From the NCBI RefSeq assembly GCF_003143855.1, contig NZ_QFRK01000009.1, positions 131,192 to 195,191 on the forward strand: a stretch of DNA of 64,000 nt. The letters are read 5' to 3'. Source of the stretch: Streptomyces sp. NWU339 (lineage in GTDB: Bacteria; Actinomycetota; Actinomycetes; Streptomycetales; Streptomycetaceae). Position 1 is the stretch's first letter; every line of letters begins with the position of its first letter. Positions 38,628-45,852 of the stretch are shown in pieces. The notes under the pieces are model-generated. The model worked only from the letters and a program-made list of their open reading frames with translations, did no database searches and was not told the origin of the DNA. A program made the translations under genes and the position numbers.

Positions 38628-39545
38628 TCAGAGGTTGGTCGCGACGTCGAACAGCAGCGCCCGGAGCCATTCCATGAAGTACTGATCGGCCAGTCGGGGG
38701 TTCCAGACCATGTCCATCCCGAGCCCGGGGAGCGGGAACGGGAACTCCTCGATCCGCAGATCGGCGAGCGCCTGCATGGCGGCGGCGACCCGGTACCGGA
38801 GGAGAGCGACGCCGCCTGCGCGCGCCACCAGGAAGGGCACCAACAGGAAGTCGGAGCTCAACTGGCCGACGTGGTAGGTGATGCCCTTCTCGTCGAGCAC
38901 CGAATACGGGAAGACGCGCCGGTCGGTGTCGACGACGACGTGCGGCTGAGTGGTCAGGAGGTCGAGCGCGCTCGCTTCCGGTGGCGTGTCCGGTGAGGCC
39001 ACCACCACACAGCGGTCGTCGTACAGCCGCTCGCGCGGGTACGGCGAGAAGTGCCCCTCGGAGAGCAGCACGACGTCGACGCCCTTGTCGGTGAAGGTGG
39101 CCTCCGTCGGCACCGTGATCGTCCGCAGACGCAACGTGGCGTGGGGCGCACGCTCGGCGATGAGCCGCGCCAGTCGGGGACCGACGACGAACGCCGTGCT
39201 GGTCGTCATGGCGATCGTGATGACGCGCCGGTCCGTGGCGGGATCGAAGCAGGGGAAGTTCACGATGTGCGCCGTCTGCTCCAGGGCACTGCGCAGTGGC
39301 GCGATCAGCTCCAGCGCGCGCGGGGTCAGCGTGAGGCTTGCGCCTTGCCGGACGACGAGGTCGTCACCCAGCAGCCGTCGCATTCTCGTGAGGGCGTGGC
39401 TCATCGCCGGCTGTGACAGACCGACCCGCTCCGCGGCCCTGGTCACCGAACGCTCCTCGAGGAGCGCGAGGAGGGGCACCAACAGGTTGAGGTTGACCGA
39501 TGCCAGTCGGTCCAGCCCCGAACCCGCGGTGCCCTCTTCGCCCAT
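38628..39545 (-). CDS. LysR-family transcriptional regulator
   Basis: 305 residues. The winged helix-turn-helix is at about 18-75: LNLLVPLLALLEERSVTRAAERVGLSQPAMSHALTRMR, split here as a description of one block. A PBP2-type co-inducer domain follows (DKGVDVVLLSEGHF, VGQLSSDFLLVPFLVARAGGVALL). The NodD/NahR-like pattern suggests control of aromatic catabolism by a pathway ligand. It begins nine bases after the ferredoxin reductase stop and is the fourth gene of the P450 operon, so it may control its own expression. Its likely sites are the T-N11-A motifs at 38432 and 42096. Confidence 0.9.
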   Translation of the reverse strand: MGEEGTAGSGLDRLASVNLNLLVPLLALLEERSVTRAAERVGLSQPAMSHALTRMRRLLGDDLVVRQGASLTLTPRALELIAPLRSALEQTAHIVNFPCFDPATDRRVITIAMTTSTAFVVGPRLARLIAERAPHATLRLRTITVPTEATFTDKGVDVVLLSEGHFSPYPRERLYDDRCVVVASPDTPPEASALDLLTTQPHVVVDTDRRVFPYSVLDEKGITYHVGQLSSDFLLVPFLVARAGGVALLRYRVAAAMQALADLRIEEFPFPLPGLGMDMVWNPRLADQYFMEWLRALLFDVATNL

Positions 39546-39554
39546 GTGTCGACC

Positions 39555-40697
39555 TTACGCGGCTGCCCGGGTCATACGGCGCAGCCGCGGAATCGGGATC
39601 CGGTAGTTGAGCGCCACGACGTCACCGGTGCCGTCCTCGTGCGGCCAGCGCATCAACGCCGGCCCGCCCCCCGGCCGCCCGTCGACGTACGTCGGCTCCC
39701 CCTCCACCGGAAGGTGGCCCACCGCCTTCAGGCTCAGTCCGAACTGCTCGGTCCAGAAGTACGGCTGGAACCGGAGCGGCGGCGACTCGTCGCCGCGGAC
39801 GAGCGCCGTGGCAGCGACCTTCGCCTGCTCGATCGCGCTGCTCCACAGGGGGACGCGTCGCAGGCCGTGCTGAGTGGGGAAGGCCGCGAGATCACCGACG
39901 GCCGCGACGTCGGGGCGGACGAGTCCGCGCTCGTCGACCGGGACGGCACCCTTCGCAGCGAGGCCCGAGTCCGCGAGCCACTCCGTGTTGGGCACGTCGC
40001 CGGCGGCGGTGATGATCAACTCCGCGTCGAGGACCGCGCCCTCGTCGAGGACGACCCGAGTGCTTCCGCCTTGCTGGTCGAGCCGTGCCGCCGCGGTCTC
40101 GACGACGGTGAGCCCCCGGTCCAGCGCGGTCTTGACGAAGACGTCGGCGAGGTAGGGGCCGAGCTGGAGGATGAGGGGCACGCCCTGGGAGACGACGGTG
40201 ACCCGGCAGCCGGCGGCCAGGCACCCGGAGGCGATCTCCATTCCGAGCGGGCCGCCGCCGACCACGACGACCGACGGCTTGTCCGCCAGCCGCTCGCGCA
40301 GGGACAGTGCGTCGTCGAGTCCGCGCAGAGTGAGCTCTTCGGGCAGGTCGGACAGCCGCCGTGCCCGGGAGCCGGTGGCCAGGACGACGCGGTCGTACGG
40401 CAGCTCCGTACCGTCGTCGAGCGTGACGCGCCGACGGTCGAGGTCGAGTCCGGTCGCGCGCACACCGAGCAGTTCGGTCGCTCCGTGACCGGCCGGTGGA
40501 AGCTCGTGCGACGACACGTCGTCACTGTCGAGCAGAAGCGCCTTCGACAGGGCCGGACGGCTGTACGCCGGGCGCGGTTCGTCGCCGACGATGGTCAGCT
40601 CGCCGTCGAAGCCGGTCTCACGGAGCGTGTCGGCCGCGGTGAGTCCGGCGATCCCGTTGCCGACGACGACGACGCGGTTCAGGGTGCCGGTGCTCAT
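39555..40697 (-). CDS. NAD(P)H:ferredoxin reductase of the P450 system
   Basis: 380 residues of the putidaredoxin-reductase/BphA4-like FAD family. FAD-binding GNGIAG is at 13-18, the NAD-binding GGGPLG near 150, and the second FAD motif AVGDLAAFP near 275. The C-terminal WTEQFGLSLKAVG segment is typical of ferredoxin reductases. Its ATG overlaps the ferredoxin stop by ATGA. It passes electrons from NAD(P)H to the three-iron ferredoxin upstream for the P450. Confidence 0.92.
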   Translation of the reverse strand: MSTGTLNRVVVVGNGIAGLTAADTLRETGFDGELTIVGDEPRPAYSRPALSKALLLDSDDVSSHELPPAGHGATELLGVRATGLDLDRRRVTLDDGTELPYDRVVLATGSRARRLSDLPEELTLRGLDDALSLRERLADKPSVVVVGGGPLGMEIASGCLAAGCRVTVVSQGVPLILQLGPYLADVFVKTALDRGLTVVETAAARLDQQGGSTRVVLDEGAVLDAELIITAAGDVPNTEWLADSGLAAKGAVPVDERGLVRPDVAAVGDLAAFPTQHGLRRVPLWSSAIEQAKVAATALVRGDESPPLRFQPYFWTEQFGLSLKAVGHLPVEGEPTYVDGRPGGGPALMRWPHEDGTGDVVALNYRIPIPRLRRMTRAAA

Positions 40698-40882
40698 ATG
40701 ACCCTCAGCGCGGCGACCGGGCACACCCGGGCGGCGGCGTTCGCCAGGGCGACGTCGGCCCCCTCGACCTCCTCGCGGTCGAGCACGAGCTCGCCCTCGT
40801 CGTCGAGGTGCATGAGCTGCGGGGCGGCCTCCTCGCACAGGCCGTGGCCCTCGCAGCGGGGGCGGTCGAGAACGATCTTCAT
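40694..40882 (-). CDS. P450-associated ferredoxin, CxxHxxC type
   Basis: 62 residues. Cluster ligands follow the pattern C10-x2-H13-x2-C16 with C54-P, the [3Fe-4S] (or His-ligated [4Fe-4S]) arrangement seen in many actinobacterial P450 ferredoxins. The acidic surface (DDEGELVLDREEVEGAD) suits docking to P450 and reductase. It overlaps both neighbours by four bases, so P450, ferredoxin and reductase are stoichiometrically linked. Confidence 0.93.
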   Translation of the reverse strand: MKIVLDRPRCEGHGLCEEAAPQLMHLDDEGELVLDREEVEGADVALANAAARVCPVAALRVI

Positions 40883-42051
40883 GCGGGGATCACCTCCAGG
40901 ACGGGGAGCTCCTCGATGCTCCGGGTGGTGTTACTGGGAACGCGGACCTCGGGTCCGACGACGAGGCGCTCGACGCGCCGGGACAGCGCGTCGATCACCG
41001 CATGGGCCTCCAGGCGGGCGAGTCCCTGGCCCGCGCAGCCGTGCGGTCCGTAGCCGAACGCCAGGTGGTCGACCGGGTTGCGCTCGACGAGGAAGGCGTC
41101 CGGGTTCTCGTAGTGCCGGGGGTCGCGGTTGCCGGCGCCGAGCAGGACGGCGATCTGCGCGCCCGCGGGGATGACGGTCCCGTCGATCTCGACGTCCTTG
41201 GTGGCGCGCCGTCCCCAGGCGTTGATGGGAGGCCAGAAGCGCAGCACCTCGTTGAACGCCGCCGGTATCAGCGACGGGTTCGCGCGGACCAGGGCGAGCT
41301 GGTCGGGGTGCTCGGCGAAGAGGGCGACGATGTTGCCGATCGCCGCGATGGTGGTGTCGACACCGGCGCCGAGGTACTGGTGGATGATGTGGCCGGCCGT
41401 GTCCGGCGGAATGGCGCCGCGCGCCTCGGCCTCGAAGATGCCGCGGCCCACGGAGCCCTCGGCCAGGTCGCCGGCCTTGACCGCGGAGCACCATCCGTAG
41501 AGCTCGCCGGCGATGGGGAAGTTCTCGGCCGTGCGCTGGTTCATCGGGCCGAGGACCTGCATGGCGGCCTGTCCCCAGCGCAGCATGTTGTCGCGCACGT
41601 GGCCCGTGAAGCCGATCAGGTCCGCGACGACCTCCAGCGGGAAGGCACGGGCGAGGGCGTCGATCGCCTCGAAGGAACCCGTCTCGACGAGCTCGGCGAC
41701 GAGAGCGTCCGCCTTCTTCTCGATCCCGCCCTTGAGACCACGCAGCGCCCGCGGGGAGAGGTTCTCGGTGAGCGTGGCGCGCAGCTGGGTGTGCGCCGGC
41801 GGGTCGGACGCGAGCGAGGTGCCGGTGAGCGCCTCGTTGGCCATCGGGTTGAAGGCGATCGAGGTCGAGGAGAACGACTCCCAGTCCGCGAGGGCGTCAC
41901 GGATGACGTCATACCGTGTCAGCGCGTAGACATCGTTCTTCCGGAGGTGAACGACAGGGCCCTGCTCCCGCAGTTCGGCGTAAGCGGGGTAGGGATCGAG
42001 CACGACCTCGTCGGCGAAGAGGTCGATACCGGAGGTGGGTGGAGTGGCCAT
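40879..42051 (-). CDS. Cytochrome P450 (CYP199-like, class I)
   Basis: 390 residues. The heme-thiolate loop is FGYGPHGCAGQ (Cys about 339), the I-helix AGVDTT, the K-helix ExxR in EVLRFW, with the Arg of the ERR triad in the GRRATKDVEI region. The DPYPAYAELREQGPVV opening and the closing NTTRSIEELPVLEV recall CYP199-type enzymes, which hydroxylate or O-demethylate substituted benzoates. That is resemblance, not proof. It is the first gene of an operon with its own ferredoxin, reductase and LysR regulator. The ATG at 42051 has only a weak G-rich ribosome site. Confidence 0.92.
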   Translation of the reverse strand: MATPPTSGIDLFADEVVLDPYPAYAELREQGPVVHLRKNDVYALTRYDVIRDALADWESFSSTSIAFNPMANEALTGTSLASDPPAHTQLRATLTENLSPRALRGLKGGIEKKADALVAELVETGSFEAIDALARAFPLEVVADLIGFTGHVRDNMLRWGQAAMQVLGPMNQRTAENFPIAGELYGWCSAVKAGDLAEGSVGRGIFEAEARGAIPPDTAGHIIHQYLGAGVDTTIAAIGNIVALFAEHPDQLALVRANPSLIPAAFNEVLRFWPPINAWGRRATKDVEIDGTVIPAGAQIAVLLGAGNRDPRHYENPDAFLVERNPVDHLAFGYGPHGCAGQGLARLEAHAVIDALSRRVERLVVGPEVRVPSNTTRSIEELPVLEVIPA

Positions 42052-42362
42052 GCCCCCAGTGAAGTGTTCGCCTTCACATCCAGCAAGTGAATGTTTTACA
42101 TGCCGTAAGATGCATGCAATTCATACTTCTCCTGCGGCGCCCCGGCAGGCCCGCGCCGGGGCGGTCGGCCGCCTCCCCCACGCCACAACGGCGGGAGGAA
42201 ACATGTGATACCGGCACACGCGCGGTGACTCCGGGCATCGGCAGGGGCAACTCCACCATTCCTTCGGGGTCTTGTTCGCCCATGGGGTGGTCCGAGCCGC
42301 GCGGCGCTCCCTAGGATGACTCCCTGTCCAGCCAGTCCAGTTGGCACTCCGCAGGGGGAACG
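42052..42362. promoter_or_regulatory. Divergent region, P450 operon / second methyltransferase
   Basis: 311 bases. The clear element is TTACATGCCGTAA (42096-42108), a T-N11-A palindrome 45 bases before the P450 start and similar to the site before the phosphotriesterase operon. On the right side TAGGAT (42312-42317) could be the -10 of the methyltransferase gene. Nothing else stands out. Confidence 0.5.
42096..42108. promoter_or_regulatory. LysR-type T-N11-A site before the P450 gene
   Basis: TTAC-ATGCC-GTAA is a perfect four-base dyad with a five-base centre, the classical LysR box shape. The site at 38432-38444 (TTACATAGCGTCA) matches it at 10 of 13 positions. Confidence 0.6.
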
Positions 42363-43184
42363 ATGCACGCCGGTAAGCAGTTGTCCACCGAGATCGACGC
42401 AACAGTGCCAACAGCCGCACGCATGTACGACTACTACCTGGGCGGCAAGGACAACTACTCGGCCGACCGTGCCGCCGTGGAAGAGCTCGACAAGGTGGTG
42501 CCCAGCACGCGCCGCCTGGCCCTGAACAACCGGCGCTTCCTCCAGCGCGTGGTCCGGGTCCTCACGCAGAAGTACGGGATCCGGCAGTACCTCGACCACG
42601 GTTCCGGTCTGCCCACCCAGGAGAACGTCCACCAGGTCGCCCAGCGCATCGACCCGACCACCCACGTGGTGTACGTCGACAACGACCCGATGGTGCTGGT
42701 GCACGGGCGCGCCCTGCTGGAGCAGGACGAGCGCACTGTGGTCATACAGGCCGACATGCGGGAGACCGACGAGATCTTCGGCCACGCCGAGACGCAGCGC
42801 CTGATCGACTTCTCGCAGCCGGTCTGCGTGCTGTTCAACTCCGTGTTCCACTGCATCCCGGACAGCGACACCGACGGCCCGCTCGCCGTGGCCCGCCGGG
42901 TCCGTGAGCGGCTCGCACCGGGCAGCTTCCTGGTGATGTGCCAGCTGGTCAGCGAGGACGCCGAAGTCCGCAAGTCCGTCACGGAGTTCATGGACCAGGT
43001 GACCCAGGGGCACTGGGGCCGGGTGCGGCAGGAGAGCGACGTCGAGTCGTACTTCGAAGGCCTGGAGATCCTGGAGCCGGGCCTGGTGGAGGTCTCCACC
43101 TGGCGTCCGGACACGGAGGTGGCGCCTCGTCAACTCACGCAGGAGTGGATCGAGTTCGGGGGCGTGGGCCGGATCCCGCTGTAG
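42363..43184 (+). CDS. SAM-dependent methyltransferase, PF04672 (DUF574) family
   Basis: 273 residues, second member of this family in the window. The signature YYLGGKDNYSAD is at about 24-35, the SAM motif YLDHGSGLP near 75-83, then VVYVDNDPMVL and the late CVLFNSVFHCIPD. Substrate unknown, as for most of the family. The ATG at 42363 has GGGGGAA about six bases upstream. It shares about one residue in three with the copy at 1643-2431 by eye, so these are old paralogues. A hairpin follows. Confidence 0.87.
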   Translation: MHAGKQLSTEIDATVPTAARMYDYYLGGKDNYSADRAAVEELDKVVPSTRRLALNNRRFLQRVVRVLTQKYGIRQYLDHGSGLPTQENVHQVAQRIDPTTHVVYVDNDPMVLVHGRALLEQDERTVVIQADMRETDEIFGHAETQRLIDFSQPVCVLFNSVFHCIPDSDTDGPLAVARRVRERLAPGSFLVMCQLVSEDAEVRKSVTEFMDQVTQGHWGRVRQESDVESYFEGLEILEPGLVEVSTWRPDTEVAPRQLTQEWIEFGGVGRIPL

Positions 43185-43211
43185 GCCACGGCACGTCGGC
43201 CCCGGCACGTC

Positions 43212-43258
43212 GACGCCCCTCGCCGGACTCGGATCACCGGGATCACGCGAGGGGCGTC
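43212..43258. terminator. Stem-loop between convergent genes
   Basis: GACGCCCCTCGC (43212-43223) pairs exactly with 43247-43258 across a 23-base loop, between the methyltransferase stop and the DUF5753 regulator stop on the other strand. Confidence 0.65.
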
Positions 43259-43292
43259 GTGCGTTCCGCGTCGGCCGCGCCGTGCGGGACCG

Positions 43293-44237
43293 CTATGCCC
43301 CGGCGTGCGGGGCGGAGCGGGGCGAGGGGTAGCGGTCCTCCATCGTGGTGCGCAGCAGGTCCAGCGACTCACGGGGCCGCAGGGCCTCGTCGGCGAGGCG
43401 GTCCAGCGCGATCCGGTACTCCTCCGTCTCGTCGCGGTCCTCGAGGAAGTTGGCGCTCTTGATGTGCTCCAGGTAGACCACGTCGGGCAGGTCCAGACCG
43501 TCGAAGCGCAGATACGTCACCGGGATGGCGGGAGCCGACGCGTTGGTCACGTCCAACGGTACGATCTGCACCGTGACGTTGGGGCGCTCCGCCATCCGCG
43601 CGAGGTGTTCGAGCTGCTCGCGCATCACCTCGACGCTGCCCAGCACACGCAGCAGAACCGACTCGTCGATGACCGCCCACAGCTGCGGGGCCCCCTCGCG
43701 CAGCAGCAACTCCGCCCGCCGCATGCGCAGCTCCACACGGCGCCGCACCTCTTCGGCCGGGGCGTTGGGCAGACCGCGCTCCACCACCGCGCGGGTGTAG
43801 GCGGCCGTCTGCAACAGGCCGGGAACGTACTGGATCTCGAAGGTACGGATGGTGGCGGCAGCCTCCTGCAGTCCGACCAGCCGGTCGAACCACTCGGGCA
43901 TCAGCCGCTTGTCGTACCGCTGCCACCAGCCCGGATCCCCGGCCCGCCGGAGCAGTTTGAGGAGCACCGAGATCTCGTAGTCGTCGGTGCCGTACAGCTC
44001 CAGCAGCGCCCGGACGTCGCTCTCGGTGGGCGGGCGGCGCCCCTTGCCGGACTCGATGCGGGACAACTTCGCCGCACTGAAGCCGACGGAGCGCGCCGCC
44101 TGGTCCTGGGCCAGCCCGGCGTCCTCGCGGAAACCCGCCAGCTGCACACCGACCAGCATCTTCAGCAGGGTCGGGGCCGGCTCGGGGCGGTCCAGATAGG
44201 GTTCCAGACGGGAGACGCGATGCGAGGCGGCGGACAT
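43293..44237 (-). CDS. XRE-type regulator with DUF5753 (Scr1/WhiJ-like)
   Basis: 314 residues. An XRE helix-turn-helix lies at about 30-95 (LAGFREDAGLAQDQAARSVGFSAAKLSRIE, described as one block). A DUF5753 domain follows (IRTFEIQYVPGLLQTAAYTRAV, then HIKSANFLEDRDE). These proteins are numerous in Streptomyces, regulate development in the WhiJ case, and are classed as antitoxin-like because they pair with a DUF397 protein. Here that partner is 109 bases upstream on the same strand. The ATG at 44237 has GGGAG at six bases. Confidence 0.92.
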   Translation of the reverse strand: MSAASHRVSRLEPYLDRPEPAPTLLKMLVGVQLAGFREDAGLAQDQAARSVGFSAAKLSRIESGKGRRPPTESDVRALLELYGTDDYEISVLLKLLRRAGDPGWWQRYDKRLMPEWFDRLVGLQEAAATIRTFEIQYVPGLLQTAAYTRAVVERGLPNAPAEEVRRRVELRMRRAELLLREGAPQLWAVIDESVLLRVLGSVEVMREQLEHLARMAERPNVTVQIVPLDVTNASAPAIPVTYLRFDGLDLPDVVYLEHIKSANFLEDRDETEEYRIALDRLADEALRPRESLDLLRTTMEDRYPSPRSAPHAGA

Positions 44238-44345
44238 CCTGACTCCCAGCAGACCGACACAAGGGCGATTCACACTATCGCACCTAACTCTGCCCAGCGC
44301 CTCCACCCGCAGAAGCCCTGCGGAAGTGGGGAGTTGGGCTCCGCT

Positions 44346-44606
44346 TCACTGCCCCGGCGCCGGGCCTCGAAGCGCTCGGACCAGGTGGTCGAACTCGCCG
44401 TCCCTCGCCCCGGCCAGGAATGCCGCCAGTTCCGCGGCCGTGTAGACCAGCGCGGGCCCGTCGGGGTCGCGGGAGTTGCGCATCGCGACGTCACCGTCGC
44501 TCAGCGGGGCCACCTCGACGCAGTTGCCCTCGGCGTTGCTGTGCCGACTCTTGATCCAGCAGGCGTCCAAGGAACTCGCCCGCACTCCGTTCCGCACTCC
44601 TGGCAC
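44346..44606 (-). CDS. DUF397-domain protein
   Basis: 86 residues covering the DUF397 fold: WIKSRHSNAEGNCVEVAPL, then VAMRNSRDPDGPALVYTAAEL, then FLAGARDGEFDHL. The GTG at 44606 has GAGGAGG five to six bases upstream; the GTG at 44627 has none. DUF397 proteins are partners of DUF5753 regulators and probably bind them. The pair is read leftward, and the divergent region carries a promoter with a palindrome. Confidence 0.9.
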   Translation of the reverse strand: MPGVRNGVRASSLDACWIKSRHSNAEGNCVEVAPLSDGDVAMRNSRDPDGPALVYTAAELAAFLAGARDGEFDHLVRALRGPAPGQ

Positions 44607-44724
44607 CGCAGCCTCCTCGCTGTTCACGGGTATCGCCGGACGGGGGCCGGCCGTTCACGCGGGACGGGCCGAGCCCGGTCGCCGCCCGATCCGCCACGCC
44701 GCAAAAAACTTCACGCAATTTCTC

Positions 44725-44760
44725 GTGCAATTGCACACGATCACTCTCAGCGTGGATAAT
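44725..44760 (+). promoter_or_regulatory. Promoter with GTGCAATTGCAC operator
   Basis: TTGCAC (44731-44736) and GATAAT (44755-44760) are 18 bases apart. The perfect 12-bp palindrome GTGCAATTGCAC (44725-44736) covers the -35 box, and a related half-site CACGCAATT lies just upstream. A regulator bound there would block the promoter; the adjacent DUF5753 protein is the obvious candidate. Confidence 0.6.
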
Positions 44761-44819
44761 AGCTGTGGCGTCAACCCCCTTGTCGACGCCCTGTCCTGAC
44801 GTCGCATCGGGGAGATGGC

Positions 44820-45005
44820 ATGTCATCACCTGTGCACCAAGTGATCGGGTCAAGCACCGGGATCGCGGTTCGGGCGGGTGGCCGCTGTCCGGCCACCGTG
44901 AGCGGGCGCTGCGACGACGGCCTGTCCGAGGCGTGGAGTCGGGCTCCCGCTCCTTCGACGGGCAAGGCGGTCCGAGCCCGGTTGTCGGCCCGGTCGCCCC
45001 TCTGA
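44820..45005 (+). CDS. Possible small protein or leader peptide
   Basis: 61 codons from an ATG preceded by GGGGAG at five bases, about 60 bases downstream of the promoter at 44731-44760 and ending 47 bases before the next gene. The translation (MSSPVHQVIGSSTGIAVRAG and onward) shows no domain or membrane segment. It may be a translated leader or a chance frame. Confidence 0.3.
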   Translation: MSSPVHQVIGSSTGIAVRAGGRCPATVSGRCDDGLSEAWSRAPAPSTGKAVRARLSARSPL

Positions 45006-45052
45006 CCAGCCCCCCCCACTCGACACGACCGCCGCGGAAAGGCACCCACGCG

Positions 45053-45598
45053 ATGCGCAGCGCTTCGACGGAACACCCGGGCAGCGAGCGCCCTGTGCGC
45101 CAGACGTCCCCGACCGGAATGGCACGTACGGCACCACTCATGTCACTGTCCCGGGTGCCGTGGCGCGACATCCAGGACTCCACCGGGTCGGCGGCGGCCA
45201 TCCCCCTGCTGCTCAACGGCATCGCCTGGGGAGACGCCGACACGGCCCGGTCCGCTCTGGCCGATCTGCGGAAACGGATCTGCCAGTACGGCTTCGTGGT
45301 GGAGCAGGCGACGGCCGCCACCGTCCCCTTCCTCTGGGAGCTGGCGCAGCTGCCGCGCGTCACCTGCCGCGCCGAGATCATCCGGCTGCTCAAGGCGATC
45401 GCCGATGCCCGGCAGTGGGAGAGCACCGCCGCCGCGTATCCCAAGCTGCTCAATCACCGCGAGAACCCGGTCGTGTGGGAGCGGGCCGCCCGGCAGGCGG
45501 TGCGTGCCCGGCGGGGCGACCTGAACCGTCTGATGGCCGACCAGGACACCAAGATCGCCCGTGCCACTACCGAGCTGGCCCGCGCGCTGGCCGAATGA
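45053..45598 (+). CDS. Conserved helical protein of unknown function
   Basis: 181 residues, predicted all-helical, without membrane segments. The centre (WGDADTARSALADLRKRICQYGFVVEQATAATVPFLWEL) and the following RAEIIRLLKAIADARQ look like HEAT-type helical pairs. I recall the 'dTARSALADLRkriCqyG' pattern in Streptomyces proteins, without a function. It lies downstream of the promoter/palindrome region opposite the DUF5753/DUF397 pair, so it may belong to that module. GGAAAGG precedes the ATG by about 11 bases; an ATG at 45119 is an alternative. Confidence 0.65.
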   Translation: MRSASTEHPGSERPVRQTSPTGMARTAPLMSLSRVPWRDIQDSTGSAAAIPLLLNGIAWGDADTARSALADLRKRICQYGFVVEQATAATVPFLWELAQLPRVTCRAEIIRLLKAIADARQWESTAAAYPKLLNHRENPVVWERAARQAVRARRGDLNRLMADQDTKIARATTELARALAE

Positions 45599-45650
45599 GC
45601 CCCTCCGAGCGCCTGGGGGACGAGCGCCGAGGGGTGAGTGGCACGGGGAG

Positions 45651-45692
45651 AGGGCCGCGCGACCGGAAACGCACCGCCGGTCGCGCGGCCCT
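45651..45692 (+). terminator. 16-bp stem-loop
   Basis: AGGGCCGCGCGACCGG (45651-45666) pairs exactly with 45677-45692 around a ten-base loop, 52 bases after the stop of the helical protein. It insulates the SpoIIE phosphatase gene that follows. Confidence 0.8.
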
Positions 45693-45852
45693 CGGGCACA
45701 TCCGGCGGCGGGCTGCCGGAGCCGGACCGCGTCAGTGCCGGTCCGCCTCAAGAAGCGGCACTTCAGGCGGGTGGCGGCGCGCGGCGGTCCCGCCACGAAC
45801 GGCCGTTGCCCGTCCAAGACACGCCATCGGGGCCTGTAGTTAAACTCGGCAC

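Larger units (their letters stand above)
44607..45052. other. Regulatory intergenic region with promoter and possible small frame
   Basis: 446 bases between the DUF397 gene and the next rightward gene. It contains an AT-rich patch with a promoter and palindrome (44725-44760) and a 61-codon frame with a ribosome site (44820-45005), both listed separately. The AT-rich patch contrasts with the surrounding GC-rich DNA. Confidence 0.6.

Noticed and set aside
31530..42051. Natural-product biosynthetic gene cluster
   Set aside because: There is a P450 with redox partners and an FAD hydroxylase, but no synthase, synthetase, terpene cyclase, transporter or resistance gene; the abundance of hydrolases fits degradation better.
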